Of a stretch of DNA of 64,000 nucleotides, positions 16,649 to 27,726 are shown in pieces. The notes under the pieces were generated by a model, which was given only the letters and a program-made list of their open reading frames with translations, was not told where the DNA came from and made no database searches. The DNA is from Modestobacter sp. DSM 44400 (GTDB lineage Bacteria > Actinomycetota > Actinomycetes > Mycobacteriales > Geodermatophilaceae): positions 20,796 to 84,795 of the forward strand of contig NZ_FNOZ01000020.1 in NCBI RefSeq assembly GCF_900107175.1, given 5' to 3'. Position numbers and translations under genes: made by a program. Position 1 is the first letter of the stretch, and the number at the start of each line of letters is the position of its first letter.

Positions 16649-18103
16649 GTGACCCTCCCTGTGTCCGACCCGACGGTCGGTTCCGGTCAGGCCGGGGCGC
16701 ACTCTGTCGGTGCGTCCCCGCACGTCTCCCCGCGGCACCCGCGGCTGGATCCCCTGGCCGACCGGTACGCAGCACGGACCCACGGGATGAAGAGTTCGGA
16801 GATCCGGGCGCTGTTCTCCGTCGTCAGCCGCCCGGAGGTCGTCTCGCTGGCCGGCGGGATGCCCGCGGTCACCGCCCTGCCCCTGGACGTCGTCGGTTCG
16901 ATGATCGGCGACCTCGTCTCCGACATGGGCGCCCAGACGCTGCAGTACGGCTCCGGGCAGGGCGACCCCCGGCTGCGCGAGCGCATCTGCGACATGATGG
17001 CCCTGGAGGGCATCACCGACGCCTCGCCCAGCGAGGTGGTCGTCACCGTCGGCTCCCAGCAGGGCCTGGACCTGGTCACCCGGGTCTTCGTCGACCCCGG
17101 TGACGTCATCCTGGCCGAGGCGCCGTCCTACGTCGGTGCCCTGGGCGTCTTCCAGGCCGCGCAGGCCCGCGTCCGGCACGTCGAGATGGACGGCGACGGC
17201 CTGGTGCCCGAGGCGCTGGAGCAGGCCCTCGTCGAGGCGAAGGCCGCCGGCGACCGGGTGAAGTTCCTCTACACCGTGCCCAACTTCCACAACCCGGCCG
17301 GCGTCACGCTGTCCGAGCCGCGGCGCGAGGCGATCATGGCCGTCGCCGAGCGGCACGACCTGCTCATCATCGAGGACAACCCGTACGGGCTGCTGGGATT
17401 CGACCAGGGGCCGATGCGCGCGCTGCGGGCCCGCAACGAGCACCGGGTCATCTACCTGGGCTCGTTCTCCAAGACCTTCTCGCCGGGTCTTCGGGTCGGC
17501 TGGGTCCTCGCACCGCTCGCCGTCCGCGAGAAGCTGGTGCTGGCGACCGAGGCCCAGGTGCTCTGCCCGCCGTCGCTGACCCAGTACGCGGTCGCCCGCT
17601 ACCTGGACACCCAGCCCTGGCGCGAGCAGATCAAGGTGTTCACCGAGCTCTACCGGGAGCGCCGGGACGCCACGCTGGAGTCGCTGGGCGCCCTCATGCC
17701 GCCGGGCACGACGTGGACGCGCCCGGACGGCGGCTTCTACGTGTGGCTGAAGCTGCCGCGCGGCCTGGACGCCAAGCTGATGCAGCCCCGCGCGGTGGCC
17801 GCCCACGTGGCCTACGTGCCGGGGATCGGTTTCTACGCCGACGGGCAGGGCCGGGAGTACATGCGGCTGTCCTACTGCTATCCCGAGCCGGACCGTATCC
17901 GGGAGGGAGTGCGGCGGCTGGCCCGGGTCATCGAGGCGGAGCTGGACCTGCACTCCACCTTCGACTCGGTCGACACCGGCACCTTCCGGGCCGTGTCGCC
18001 GGTCAGCAGGCCCGCGCCGCGTCAGGGGAACCGCGACACCGGTGCCGCGGAGTCGCTCACCGGCCCGGCCAACCGGAACCAGACCGAGGACCACCGAGCA
18101 TGA
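16649..18103 (+). CDS. PLP-dependent class I/II aminotransferase
   Basis: 484 residues. The fold-type I aminotransferase resembles 2-aminoadipate/MocR-type enzymes without the GntR domain. Visible motifs: SLAGGMPAVTALP near the N-terminus, SQQGLDLVTRVFVDPGD, NPAGVTLS, DNPYGLL, and the PLP lysine in SFSKTFSPGLRVGW. The amino-group substrate cannot be assigned. The GTG at 16649 follows a TACACT element by seven bases, so the message is probably leaderless. The ATGA overlap with the next gene suggests coupled translation. The C-terminal 50 residues are a nonconserved tail. Confidence 0.9.
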   Translation: MTLPVSDPTVGSGQAGAHSVGASPHVSPRHPRLDPLADRYAARTHGMKSSEIRALFSVVSRPEVVSLAGGMPAVTALPLDVVGSMIGDLVSDMGAQTLQYGSGQGDPRLRERICDMMALEGITDASPSEVVVTVGSQQGLDLVTRVFVDPGDVILAEAPSYVGALGVFQAAQARVRHVEMDGDGLVPEALEQALVEAKAAGDRVKFLYTVPNFHNPAGVTLSEPRREAIMAVAERHDLLIIEDNPYGLLGFDQGPMRALRARNEHRVIYLGSFSKTFSPGLRVGWVLAPLAVREKLVLATEAQVLCPPSLTQYAVARYLDTQPWREQIKVFTELYRERRDATLESLGALMPPGTTWTRPDGGFYVWLKLPRGLDAKLMQPRAVAAHVAYVPGIGFYADGQGREYMRLSYCYPEPDRIREGVRRLARVIEAELDLHSTFDSVDTGTFRAVSPVSRPAPRQGNRDTGAAESLTGPANRNQTEDHRA

Positions 18104-19095
18104 GCGAGACCGCACGTCTCACCGTGGACGGCCCGGGCCCAGGCAGCGAGGAGCACCCACTGCGCGCCATCGTCCTCGCCGGCGGGCTCACCTTCGAACG
18201 CGAGGTCAGCCTCTCCTCCGGCCAGCAGGTGGAGGAGGCGCTGCGCCGCGCCGGCGTCGACGCCGAGCTGCACGATGCCGACTCCGCGCTGCTGCCGGGG
18301 CTGTCGGCCGGTCCGGCGGACGCGGTCTTCATCGCCCTGCACGGCGCCATCGGTGAGGACGGCGCCCTGCGTGCGGTGCTCGACCTGGCCGGCGTCCCCT
18401 ACGTCGGGTCGCCCGCGGCCGCCTGCCGGCTGGCCTGGGACAAGCCCGCGGCGAAGTCGGTGGTCCGCTCGGCCGGGGTGACCACCCCGGACTGGGTGGC
18501 GCTGCCGCACAGCACATTCCGGGAGCTGGGGGCCGGTGCCGTGCTCGACCTCATCGTCGCCCGGCTGGGTCTGCCGCTGATGGTGAAGCCCGCCGCCGGT
18601 GGCTCGTCGCTGGGCGTGCAGAAGGTCAGCCAGATCGAGGACCTGCCGGCCGCCATGGTCAGCTGCTTCGCCTACGGCGACACGGTCATGGTCGAGCGGT
18701 TCGTGGACGGCGTGGAGCTGGCGCTCTCGGTGGTCGACCTGGGCGAGGGCCCGGAGGCACTGCCAGCGGTAGAGATCGCCCCGGAGTCCGGCGTCTTCGA
18801 CTACACCTCGCGCTACACGCCCGGGATGACCGAGTACCACGCACCGGCCCGCGTCTCCGACGAGGTGGCGGCCCGCGCGGCCGCGGTCGCCCTCCAGGTG
18901 CACCGGGCCCTCGGCCTGGCGGACCTGTCCCGCACCGACGCGATCGTCACGCCGGACGGCGAGGTGCACTTCCTCGAGGTGAACGTCTCCCCGGGGCTGA
19001 CCGAGACGTCGATGTTCCCGATGGCCCTCGAGGCGGCGGGGCACACCCTCGGCGAGGTGCTCGGGCGGCTGCTGGCCCGCGCGGCCAGGCGATAA
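18100..19095 (+). CDS. D-alanine-D-alanine ligase-like ATP-grasp protein
   Basis: 331 residues. An ATP-grasp ligase related to Ddl: AIVLAGGLTFEREVSLSSG at the N-terminus, VKPAAGGSSLGVQKV in the ATP site, and EVNVSPGLTETS carrying the metal-binding Glu and Asn at the end. It is probably not the main Ddl of the cell, since an origin-proximal homologue beside parB is common in actinobacteria, but its substrate is not known. The start overlaps the aminotransferase stop (ATGA). It is convergent with parB, 177 bp apart. Confidence 0.85.
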   Translation: MSETARLTVDGPGPGSEEHPLRAIVLAGGLTFEREVSLSSGQQVEEALRRAGVDAELHDADSALLPGLSAGPADAVFIALHGAIGEDGALRAVLDLAGVPYVGSPAAACRLAWDKPAAKSVVRSAGVTTPDWVALPHSTFRELGAGAVLDLIVARLGLPLMVKPAAGGSSLGVQKVSQIEDLPAAMVSCFAYGDTVMVERFVDGVELALSVVDLGEGPEALPAVEIAPESGVFDYTSRYTPGMTEYHAPARVSDEVAARAAAVALQVHRALGLADLSRTDAIVTPDGEVHFLEVNVSPGLTETSMFPMALEAAGHTLGEVLGRLLARAARR

Positions 19096-19272
19096 CCTCG
19101 TTCTCCCCCGGACGACACCGCGGCCACGTGCCGTCCCTTGATGCGCGGAGCCGCTTCCCGCTCCTCGTCGGCGAGCCTCCGGTCCACCTCGTCCGATCGG
19201 AGCAGCTCCGCCGCACCGCCCGTTGCGTCAGTGACACAAGGGGCGGTGCTCCAGCAGCAGCCCCCTCTCCCC

Positions 19273-20301
19273 TCAGCTTCTTCCGGTGATGTCGGGGGCC
19301 ATCATCCCGACGATCCGCTGCAGGTCGTCGACCGAGCCGAACTCCACCACGATCCGCCCCTTGGCGCGGCCGATCTGGACCTTCACCTTGGTCTCGAACA
19401 CGTCGGACAGCCGGCCGGCGAGGTCCTCGACCCCGGGAGCGGTCAGCTTGCGGTTGTTCCGTCGGGCGGCAGAGGGAGTGGCGGCCACCGCGACTGACAC
19501 GGCCTCCTCAGTGGCCCGCACCGACATGCCCTCGGCCACGATCCGGGTGGCCAGCGCCTCCTGCGCCTCGGCCTCGGGAAGGCCGAGCAGCGCCCGGGCG
19601 TGCCCAGCGGAGAGCACCCCCGCAGCGACCCGGCTCTGCACCTTCACCGGCAGCTTCATCAGCCGGATGGTGTTGGTGACCTGCGATCGGCTGCGCCCGA
19701 TCTTGCTCGCCAGCTCCTCGTGGGTGGCACCGAACTCCTCGAGCAGCTGCTGGTAGGCCGCGGCCTCCTCAAGCGGGTTCAGCTGGACGCGGTGGATGTT
19801 CTCCAACAGGGCGTCGCGCAGCATCGCATCGTCCGTGGTGTCCCGGATGATCGCCGGGACGCTCTCCAGCCCGGCGGCGCGGGCGGCCCGCAGCCGGCGC
19901 TCGCCCATGATGAGCTCGTAGCCGCCGTCCGGGCCCTCCCGGACCACGATGGGCTGGAGCAGGCCGAACTCGCGCACCGAGTGCGTGAGCTCGTCGAGGG
20001 CGTCGTCGTCGAAGACCAGCCGGGGCTGCTTGGGGTTGGGGACGATCTCCTCGACCGGCAACTCCCGCAGCTGCGCGCCGGGGACGCCGACCACTTCGGC
20101 GCCCGTCGGGACCGGCAGCGCGGTCACCGGGGCGGCGCGCTCGGCCCAGCCAGGGGACGCCGGTCGCTCTGCCGGCCCGACGCCGCCCGCGGACGCCTCG
20201 GCGGCCTCCGCGGCCCGGGCCGCAGGCGTCGCCGTCGGCGCCGGAGCACTGGTGGGGATGAGGGCCGCCAGGCCCCGGCCGAGACCGCCGCGCTTGGTCA
20301 T
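19273..20301 (-). CDS. parB: Chromosome-partitioning protein ParB (CTPase, parS-binding)
   Basis: 342 residues. The N-terminal domain starts [15 protein letters not shown] and carries VPNPKQPR and the CTP-binding GERRLRAA motif (about 132-140). A helix-turn-helix ([23 protein letters not shown]) binds parS. A C-terminal dimerisation domain follows a linker. It loads at parS and spreads to organise the origin. Five parS-like palindromes in this window differ from the canonical sequence at two symmetric positions. parA is 106 bp upstream on the same strand, separated by a constant-loop hairpin. Confidence 0.97.
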   Translation of the reverse strand: MTKRGGLGRGLAALIPTSAPAPTATPAARAAEAAEASAGGVGPAERPASPGWAERAAPVTALPVPTGAEVVGVPGAQLRELPVEEIVPNPKQPRLVFDDDALDELTHSVREFGLLQPIVVREGPDGGYELIMGERRLRAARAAGLESVPAIIRDTTDDAMLRDALLENIHRVQLNPLEEAAAYQQLLEEFGATHEELASKIGRSRSQVTNTIRLMKLPVKVQSRVAAGVLSAGHARALLGLPEAEAQEALATRIVAEGMSVRATEEAVSVAVAATPSAARRNNRKLTAPGVEDLAGRLSDVFETKVKVQIGRAKGRIVVEFGSVDDLQRIVGMMAPDITGRS

Positions 20302-20388
20302 TGGTCCTCCTGGCTGGTGCTCGGGGTCCGCAATCGCGGTACGAGCGGGATGTCGGTGGTGCAGAGAGGACGGAGACGAATCGGTACG

Positions 20389-20412
20389 CGTGAGCTCGCT
20401 GGCTCGCTCACG
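20389..20412. repeat. Stop-embedded constant-loop hairpin, parA
   Basis: Perfect 7-bp arms CGTGAGC and GCTCACG around the loop TCGCTGGCTC. The parA stop codon (TGA on the minus strand, 20410-20408) lies within one arm. Confidence 0.8.
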
Positions 20413-21559
20413 AACCGTGCCTGCCGGTCAGTCCGCGAGTGGTCACCGGCTCGCCGAGCACCAGCGCGGCGACCGGTGGGCCGGCCGGCGGCATGGGTGG
20501 CGGCGGCGGAGTCCGCGGCTCGAGCCGCGCCCCGCGCTCGGCGAGTTCCCGGGCGGCTTCCACATAACTGGTCGATCCGCGCGAGCCCGGGTCGTAGGTG
20601 AGCACCGACTGCCCGTATCCGGGCGCCTCACTGACCCGCACGTTCCGCGGGATGACGGCCTTGAGAACCAGGTCCCCGAAGTGACTGCGGACCTCGTCGG
20701 CCACCTGGTCGGCCAGCTTGGTGCGGCCGTCGTACATGGTGAGCAGGATGGTGGAGACCGAGATGCCCGGGTTGAGGTGGGCCCGGACCAGGTCGATGTT
20801 GGAGATGAGCTGGCCCAGTCCCTCCAGTGCGTAGTACTCGCACTGGATCGGGATGAGCACCTCGTCGCCGGCCACCAGCGCGTTGAGGGTCAACAACCCG
20901 AGAGACGGCGGGCAGTCGATGAGCACGTAGCCGGGTTTCTGGTCGGCCGGCTGCTCGTGCAGGTACGCCTCAATGGCCCGGCGCAGCCGATGCTCGCGAG
21001 CGACGACCGAGACCAGCTCGATCTCCGCGCCGGCAAGGTCGATCGTCGCCGGGACGCACCGCAGGTGCGGGCTGGCGGTCGTCGGGTGCGCGACCTCGGC
21101 GAGCGTGGCGTCCCCGATCAGGGCGTCGTAGATCGACGGCGTGCCCACCGTGTGTTCGACCCCGAGGGCGGTGCTGGTGTTCCCCTGCGGGTCGAGGTCG
21201 ATGACCAGGGTCCGCACGCCGTACATCGCCAGGGCCACCCCGAGGTTCACCGTCGACGTCGTCTTGCCGACGCCGCCCTTCTGATTGGCCACGGTGATGA
21301 CCCGGATCCGCCCTGGGGCGGGGAACGGTTCCTGGTCGGCCGCGTGCAGCACACGGGTCGCCCGCATCGCCTCGGCCGCTATCGGGCTGTCGAACTCCGC
21401 ACCGGCGGACTGGTCGGCGGTCAGGCTGGACCGCAGCCGCTCGCCCGGGTCGGTCATCGGCGCATCCACCTCACCACCGTGTTCCACGTGGAACGCGGCC
21501 TTCTGGGCGCTGTTCCACGTGGAACGGTCCCCGTCCGGAGCGGAACCATCATCGGCCAC
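20408..21559 (-). CDS. parA: Chromosome-partitioning ATPase ParA
   Basis: 383 residues. Walker-type ATPase that moves ParB-parS complexes. Deviant Walker A KGGVGKTT is near residue 95, with VLIDCPPSL as Walker B. ATG 21559 overlaps the end of rsmG by 11 bases, suggesting coupling. An alternative ATG at 21457 would drop the first 34 residues. That N-terminal stretch contains two parS palindromes, encoding STWN and FHVE; ParA N-termini of other actinobacteria likewise carry parS-encoded peptides. The C-terminus is Pro-rich. Confidence 0.96.
   Translation of the reverse strand: MADDGSAPDGDRSTWNSAQKAAFHVEHGGEVDAPMTDPGERLRSSLTADQSAGAEFDSPIAAEAMRATRVLHAADQEPFPAPGRIRVITVANQKGGVGKTTSTVNLGVALAMYGVRTLVIDLDPQGNTSTALGVEHTVGTPSIYDALIGDATLAEVAHPTTASPHLRCVPATIDLAGAEIELVSVVAREHRLRRAIEAYLHEQPADQKPGYVLIDCPPSLGLLTLNALVAGDEVLIPIQCEYYALEGLGQLISNIDLVRAHLNPGISVSTILLTMYDGRTKLADQVADEVRSHFGDLVLKAVIPRNVRVSEAPGYGQSVLTYDPGSRGSTSYVEAARELAERGARLEPRTPPPPPMPPAGPPVAALVLGEPVTTRGLTGRHGS
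21481..21494. promoter_or_regulatory. parS site 1 in the parA 5' region
   Basis: Perfect palindrome GTTCCACGTGGAAC inside the parA reading frame. Confidence 0.85.
21512..21525. promoter_or_regulatory. parS site 2 in the parA 5' region
   Basis: Identical palindrome 31 bp from site 1, about three helical turns, favouring cooperative ParB loading. Confidence 0.85.
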
Positions 21560-22234
21560 CGCGCGTCATGACCACCACGGTAGTGGCTGCAGCACCCAGC
21601 TCGACACCGACGGCCCGCGTGTGCACGTCGCGCATGCCGGCCGCCTCGAGCTCGGGCACCAGCTCCGGCACCTCCCCCGCCGCCCGAGCCCCGACCAGGG
21701 CGATCAGTTGGGCGCCCGGCCGCAACAGGCCGCGGCACCAGCCCACCAGCCGGGGGAGCGGGGCAACCGCCCGGGCGGTGACCACGTCCACCGGTCCGAC
21801 CGCCCGGACGACGGACCGCTCCTCGGCCCGACCCCGCACGACCGCCCAAGGAGCGTGCAGCGACGTGACCACGTCGGAGAGGAACTCGACCCGGCGGGCC
21901 ATCGGTTCCACCAGGGTCATCGTCAGGTCCGGCCGGGCGAGAGCCAGCGGGATCCCGGGCAGCCCGGCACCGCTGCCCACGTCGACGACCCGGGCACCGG
22001 CCGGCACCGCCTCGGCGAGCGCCGCACTGTTGAGCACGTGCCGCTCCCACAGCCGCGGGACCTCGCGTGGCCCGATCAGCCCGCGGACGACGCCGTCCCC
22101 GGCAAGCATGGTCACGTAGGCGGCAACGTCGTCCAGCGCGTCGCCGAAGACAGCTGCCGCACCTGCAGGTATTTCCGGAACGACTACGTTCGGTGGTCCG
22201 CTGGCCGGGTCGTCGTGCCCGGTGTCTCCGCCGA

Positions 22235-22238
<4 letters not shown>
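21549..22238 (-). CDS. rsmG: 16S rRNA (guanine-527-N7)-methyltransferase
   Basis: 229 residues. SAM-dependent methyltransferase with VDVGSGAGLPGIPLA as the SAM-binding loop (about 88-102). It methylates G527 of 16S rRNA. WERHVLNSAALAEAVP is the conserved upstream segment. GTG 22238 overlaps the khpB stop by four bases, and the 3' end overlaps parA, so the run khpB-rsmG-parA is probably one operon. Confidence 0.95.
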
Positions 22239-22909
<671 letters not shown>

Positions 22910-23009
22910 GATGGTTCCTCCCAGAGTCGTGCAGGCGGCCGGGCGAGCCCGGTGGTCAAGGGCCGGCGGCGGCCGGCGGGCCGTTGCGGCGGGGCACCGG
23001 CCGGCGGGG

Positions 23010-24125
23010 TCAGCGGCGTCTGCGTTTCCCGCGGTTGGCCGGCGCCGAGCCGGGACCGCCGCCGCGCGGCCGGTTGGCGGCCCCCGCGGGGCGGCCGTTC
23101 GCGCCGCCGGAGCCGGCGGCCGTGCTGCCGGTCGGACCCCCGGCCGACGCGGCGGGCGGGGCCCCGGTGTCGGCGGCGTCCGGTGGCGGCGCGTCGGCGG
23201 CGGTCACCGACTCGGGGGCGACGGTGGGCTCGGGCGCAGCGGTGGCGGGGCGGCCGGGCTTGGCACGAACCGGCTTGGCGCCGGGCTTGGGCGCGAGCGC
23301 CCTGGGGTCGATCGCCGGCTTGTCGGCGGCGGCCTTGGCCAGCGCGGCCGGGGAGCCGGGCGGCGGGAGGGCCTTGAGGATGTAGAACTGCTGGCCCAGC
23401 GTCCAGAGGTTGTTGGTGAACCAGTACAGCAGGACGCCGATGGGGAAGAAGAAGCCGGAGACGAGCAGGCTCAACGGCATGCCGTAGAGCAGCAGCTTCT
23501 GCACGGTGGCCGCCTGGCCCTCGACCGGACCGGAGCGCTTCTGGATCTGCTTCTGGGTGAAGAAGGTCGTCAGGCACATGATCACGATGAGGACCGCGGC
23601 GACGATGCGGATGTTCGTGTAGCTGGAGAACGCCAGGATGGCGTCGGCCTTGTCGCCCTGCATGTTGAACGAGGAGGAGATCGGCGCACCGAACAGCTTG
23701 GCCCGGGACGCCTGGTCGGTGAGCTCGTTGTCCCAGCTGTACAGACCGGGCTTGTCCGGGGCGAGCCGGCGCAGCACGTGGAACAGGGAGATGAAAACCG
23801 GGATCTGCGGCAGGATCGGCAGGCAGCCGGCGAGCGGGTTGACCCCGCGCTCCTTCTGCAGGGCCATCATCGCGGTGCTGAAGCCCTGCTTGTCACTGCC
23901 GTACTGCTTGCGCAGCTTCTGGATCTCCGGCTGGATCTCCTGCATCGCCCGCTGGGATTTGACCTGCTTGACGAACAGGCGGAACAGCAGCACCCGGATG
24001 GTCACGACCAGGAAGACGATCGCCAGCGCCCAGGTGATGCCGCTGGCGGGGTCCAGGAAGGTGGAGAACAGGGCGTGCCACTGCTTCATCACCCATGCGA
24101 TGGCGGTGTAGAGCGGATCAAGCAA
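23010..24125 (-). CDS. yidC: Membrane protein insertase YidC
   Basis: About 371 residues. The insertase places membrane proteins with or after SecYEG. It has the 60KD_IMP core with about five membrane helices, the conserved [15 protein letters not shown] coiled segment, and [17 protein letters not shown] long Pro/Ala/Arg-rich tail ends in RGKRRRR. I chose TTG 24125 because a perfect AGGAGG lies six bases upstream; an in-frame ATG at 24179 would reach further into yidD. The start overlaps the yidD stop by about eight bases. Confidence 0.94.
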   Translation of the reverse strand: MLDPLYTAIAWVMKQWHALFSTFLDPASGITWALAIVFLVVTIRVLLFRLFVKQVKSQRAMQEIQPEIQKLRKQYGSDKQGFSTAMMALQKERGVNPLAGCLPILPQIPVFISLFHVLRRLAPDKPGLYSWDNELTDQASRAKLFGAPISSSFNMQGDKADAILAFSSYTNIRIVAAVLIVIMCLTTFFTQKQIQKRSGPVEGQAATVQKLLLYGMPLSLLVSGFFFPIGVLLYWFTNNLWTLGQQFYILKALPPPGSPAALAKAAADKPAIDPRALAPKPGAKPVRAKPGRPATAAPEPTVAPESVTAADAPPPDAADTGAPPAASAGGPTGSTAAGSGGANGRPAGAANRPRGGGPGSAPANRGKRRRR

Positions 24126-24540
24126 CGCCAGCCTCCTGGGGCGGGGTCCGGCCGGGGGCCGGCCGGTGAGCACGGTCACGGGGACCCGCTCCGGGGATGA
24201 GCGGCGCCCGGGAAGGCGCCGACGTGCACGACGAGTGGGTGGGCTCGGCGGTTCCTGAGGGGCCTACGGTGCGGCGGGCCGGCACCAGGTCGACCCCGCC
24301 GGGGTGCCAGGGCGCGCACTTCGCCAGCCGGAGCACGGCCAGCCAGCTACCCCGGGCGGCCCCGTGCAGCTGGATCGCCTCGACGGCGTACGCGCTGCAG
24401 CTCGGGGCGAACCGGCACCGCGGTGGGAGCACTGGGCTCACCGCCCGCTGATAGAAGCCGACGACGGCCAGCAGGGTGCGCGCGACCACACCCCGGGGAG
24501 CGGTGCCGTGAACTCCGCATGAGCTCGCGAGCTCGCTCAT
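24118..24540 (-). CDS. yidD: Membrane protein insertion efficiency factor YidD
   Basis: 140 residues. The YidD core is [34 protein letters not shown] with the conserved CRFxPSCSxYA, then HPGGVDLVP. It is thought to aid YidC. It is longer than usual because of a basic Pro-rich tail. The ATG at 24540 overlaps the rnpA stop (ATGA); an internal start near the VHG or the conserved core is also possible. The start codon sits in one arm of a perfect hairpin. Confidence 0.92.
   Translation of the reverse strand: MSELASSCGVHGTAPRGVVARTLLAVVGFYQRAVSPVLPPRCRFAPSCSAYAVEAIQLHGAARGSWLAVLRLAKCAPWHPGGVDLVPARRTVGPSGTAEPTHSSCTSAPSRAPLIPGAGPRDRAHRPAPGRTPPQEAGVA
24519..24540. repeat. Stop-embedded constant-loop hairpin at the rnpA-yidD junction
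   Basis: Arms ATGAGC and GCTCAT flank the loop TCGCGAGCTC. On the coding strand one arm holds the yidD ATG and the rnpA TGA. Confidence 0.8.
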
Positions 24541-24920
24541 GACCGGGTACCCCGTTCGGCGAGGACGCGGTCGAGGCCGGCCCCCAGGTCGCGGCGCAGC
24601 ACGGCGACGTCGGCGCCCGCGGCCTCGGGCCGGGCACGGACCACCAGGTCCGCGGTGTCGGGCAGCCGGTCGAGCTGCTCGCGCACCAGGTGCCGTAGTT
24701 GACGGGCCACCCGATGCCGGCAGACCGAGTTGCCCACGGCCTTGCCCACCACGAAACCGGCCCGTGGCCCGGCCGGGGTGTCCAGGGGACCCCCGGCCCG
24801 GGCTACGGGCCGTACGGAGAGGAAGTGCAGCACCATGGTCGGGCGACCGGCGCGACGACCGGACCGGACGACCACGGTGAACTCCGGCCGCCGGCGCAGG
24901 CGTGCCTGCGCTGGCAGCAC
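24537..24920 (-). CDS. rnpA: Ribonuclease P protein component
   Basis: 127 residues. The protein subunit of RNase P, which matures tRNA 5' ends. The family region [17 protein letters not shown] and the basic signature [19 protein letters not shown] are intact. It starts one base after the rpmH stop and overlaps yidD, the classic rpmH-rnpA-yidD-yidC order. Confidence 0.96.
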   Translation of the reverse strand: MLPAQARLRRRPEFTVVVRSGRRAGRPTMVLHFLSVRPVARAGGPLDTPAGPRAGFVVGKAVGNSVCRHRVARQLRHLVREQLDRLPDTADLVVRARPEAAGADVAVLRRDLGAGLDRVLAERGTRS

Positions 24921-24921
24921 C

Positions 24922-25059
24922 TCAGGCGGAGAGCTTGTCGCGACCCTTGCGCCGGCGGCCGGCGAGGATGGCGCGGCCGGCCCGGGTGCGCATGCGCAGC
25001 CGGAAGCCGTGGGTCTTGGACCGACGACGGTTGTTCGGCTGGAACGTGCGCTTGCTCAC
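24922..25059 (-). CDS. rpmH: 50S ribosomal protein L34
   Basis: 45 codons from GTG 25059: [18 protein letters not shown] opens the protein, which continues as a highly basic L34. It starts immediately beside the origin and is transcribed away from dnaA. DnaA boxes upstream (25229-25237 and others) may link its expression with replication. Confidence 0.97.
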   Translation of the reverse strand: MSKRTFQPNNRRRSKTHGFRLRMRTRAGRAILAGRRRKGRDKLSA

Positions 25060-25764
25060 GAGGGACTCCCACTTGCTGACGACGTCGGCGCGGCGGTGCC
25101 CGGATCGGGCCTCACACGCGTGCGGGCACAGGAGGTCGCGGGGTCGCGACCGGGACCTGCACCCGAGGCTGGTTCGCCGCGGCCAGGCACGCTGCTCGGG
25201 CGATGGGTCTCCCGGGTGCGACGTGCGGTTGTCCACAGACTCCGACCAGCATAGCCGAGTCCCGCCGAGGGGCGGTGTCCGGTCGGGCCGGGGGCTGCGG
25301 TCCCGTCCGGGGCACGAGCGACCCACCATGATCGACCGCGGGGGTCGCCGGATGCGGAGCACACGCCGGACGACGCGACCGCATCCTCGGCGGGACGCGC
25401 CGGTCGTCGTTGCCGAGCTGTGGACGGGGCTGTTAGCGTCGCCGTCGCTCCATGTGGGACGACACGGTCCCCGAACGGGGCGGGCCCGGTCGGTCTGCCC
25501 CTGATGCACCGCTCCACCGCTTGCCCGGACACCGGCCCTGACCAGCACCGACGCGATCTACCGGATCCCCGCGACCCAGCGGTCGACGGCGGAGGCCGTT
25601 GCCCGTGCACACTCTGTGGACACCGGTGTGGAACCAGCTGCGCCGGTTCTCCACACCTGGGGACCGGCCTGGGGTCCGCGTGGCTCCCGCAGACGCGGGA
25701 CGCACCCTCCGCCGAGGGACCGACGGGACAAGCAGAGCCGAAGCACGGGAAGGGACGACAGACG
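25060..25764. promoter_or_regulatory. rpmH-dnaA intergenic region with DnaA boxes
   Basis: 705 bp without a gene. It holds a perfect DnaA box TTGTCCACA (25229-25237), and one-mismatch boxes on the opposite strand at 25419-25427 (TGTGGACGG) and 25615-25623 (TGTGGACAC). Promoters for rpmH and dnaA must lie here. It probably gives DnaA autoregulation and may be part of a bipartite origin. Confidence 0.65.
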
Positions 25765-27726
25765 ATGGCCGACTCCACGGTCGACCTGGCGACGGTCTGG
25801 GACCAGATCCGCGAACGGCTCGCCACCAGCCTGTCCCCGCAGCAGAACGCCATGCTGAACCTGACCCGCCCGCTGGGCCTGGTGGAGGACACCGCCGTCC
25901 TGGCCGCGCCCAACGAGTTCACCCAGACGGTGCTCGAGTCGCGCATGCGGCTGGTGCTCGCCGAGGCGCTGTCCCAGCAGTTCGGCCGGGAGATCCGGGT
26001 CGCCGTCCAGCTCGAGGACGCCCCGGTGCAGCCGGGTGCCGGCACCGGGACGCCGGACGCGCAGCAGCCGCTGGATCCCCGCTGGGGTGCCGGTGGGCCG
26101 GCCGACCGCGCGCCGGAGCGCCCCGCGGAGCGACCTGCCGCGACCCGGCCAGGCGACCGCTTCGAGTCCTACGTCCAGCAGCGCCTGCCCGACGAGCGGT
26201 ACGCCGGCGACCGCTTCGCCGACGATCGGTTCACCGCCGACAGGTTCACCGCAGGGCGCTCGTCCGAGGAGTCCTTCGGCGACGACCGCTTCGCCGAGGG
26301 CTTCGCGGCCGGGCGGTCCGAGGAGGACCGCGCCGCCCGCGAGCGGGCCGCCCAGGATCGCGCCGACGAGGACCGGGCTGCCCGGGACCGCGCCGACGAC
26401 GGCCGCAGCGCCTTCGGCGTGCGCACCGAGGCGTGGCTGCCCGAGTCCGGGGACGGCCGCGACTGGTCCCAGGGTGCCGACCGGTCGGCCGAGCCCGACG
26501 GCGACCCCCGCGGCTCCGGCGGGCCGGCCGGGGACGACGCCCGCCGCGGTGCGGCGCCGTGGGACCTCGACCCGGCCGATCGCGCCGGTGACCGGGCTGC
26601 CGAGCGGCGCCCCGGCGAGCGCGGTGGCCAGGGCACCCGGGGTTCCGGCGCCGTCCCGCTGTTCGCCGACCGGCACCGTCCCGCCGGCCTGGACCCGGGG
26701 CTGAACCCCAAGTACGTCTTCGACTCCTTCGTCATCGGCAACAGCAACCGGTTCGCCCATGCCGCGGCGGTCGCGGTGGCCGAGGCACCGGCCCGCGCCT
26801 ACAACCCGCTGTTCATCTACGGCGACTCGGGGCTGGGGAAGACCCACCTGCTGCACGCCATCGGGCACTACGCGGCCCGGATGTTCCCCAACGTGCGGGT
26901 GCGTTACGTCAGCACGGAGGAGTTCACCAACGAGTTCATCAACCTGGTGCACTCCGGCCGGGCGGAGGACTTCCGTCGCCGCTACCGGGACATCGACTTC
27001 CTGCTGATCGACGACATCCAGTTCCTGGAGCGCGCCGAGCGCACCCAGGAGGAGTTCTTCCACACCTTCAACACGCTGCACAACGCCAGCAAGCAGATCG
27101 TCATCACCTCCGACCGGGCGCCGAAGAAGCTGACGACGCTGGAGGACCGGCTCCGCACCCGCTTCGAGTGGGGCCTGATCACCGACGTCCAGGCCCCCGA
27201 CCTGGAGACCCGCATCGCGATCCTGCGCAAGAAGGCGTGGGGGGAGCGGCTGCAGGCCCCCGACGCGGTGCTGGAGTTCATCGCCAGCAAGGTGCAGACC
27301 AACATCCGCGAGCTCGAGGGCGCGCTGATCAGGGTCACCGCCTTCGCCAGCCTGAACAAGCAGCCGGTCGACCTGGCGTTGGCCGAGCTGGTCCTCAAGG
27401 ACCTGATCAGCGACGAGCAGGGCCCGCAGATCACCGCGGCGATCATCATGGCCGCCACCGCGGAGTACTTCTCCCTGACGATGGAGGAGCTGCAGGGCGC
27501 CAACCGAAGCCGCACGCTGGTCAACGCCCGGCAGATCGCCATGTACCTGTGCCGCGAGCTCACCGAGCTGTCCCTGCCGCGGATCGGCGCCTCCTTCGGC
27601 GGCAAGGACCACACCACGGTCATGCACGCGGTCAAGAAGATCACCGGCCTGATGAGCGAGCGCCGGGCGACGTACACGCAGGTCACCGAGCTCACCGCAC
27701 GGATCAAGAGCCGCGCCCGTCAGTGA
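25765..27726 (+). CDS. dnaA: Chromosomal replication initiator DnaA
   Basis: 653 residues, long for the family because of the linker. Domain I is residues 1-90. The linker (about 95-300) is charged and repetitive, with [16 protein letters not shown] and repeated DRA/ERA units. The AAA+ domain has GDSGLGKTH (Walker A) and LLIDDIQ (Walker B), and domain IV carries the DnaA-box reader [18 protein letters not shown] 25765 follows AAGGGACGACAG. It opens oriC and recruits DnaB. Long domain II linkers are usual in actinobacteria; the DRF repeat is notable. Confidence 0.98.
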   Translation: MADSTVDLATVWDQIRERLATSLSPQQNAMLNLTRPLGLVEDTAVLAAPNEFTQTVLESRMRLVLAEALSQQFGREIRVAVQLEDAPVQPGAGTGTPDAQQPLDPRWGAGGPADRAPERPAERPAATRPGDRFESYVQQRLPDERYAGDRFADDRFTADRFTAGRSSEESFGDDRFAEGFAAGRSEEDRAARERAAQDRADEDRAARDRADDGRSAFGVRTEAWLPESGDGRDWSQGADRSAEPDGDPRGSGGPAGDDARRGAAPWDLDPADRAGDRAAERRPGERGGQGTRGSGAVPLFADRHRPAGLDPGLNPKYVFDSFVIGNSNRFAHAAAVAVAEAPARAYNPLFIYGDSGLGKTHLLHAIGHYAARMFPNVRVRYVSTEEFTNEFINLVHSGRAEDFRRRYRDIDFLLIDDIQFLERAERTQEEFFHTFNTLHNASKQIVITSDRAPKKLTTLEDRLRTRFEWGLITDVQAPDLETRIAILRKKAWGERLQAPDAVLEFIASKVQTNIRELEGALIRVTAFASLNKQPVDLALAELVLKDLISDEQGPQITAAIIMAATAEYFSLTMEELQGANRSRTLVNARQIAMYLCRELTELSLPRIGASFGGKDHTTVMHAVKKITGLMSERRATYTQVTELTARIKSRARQ

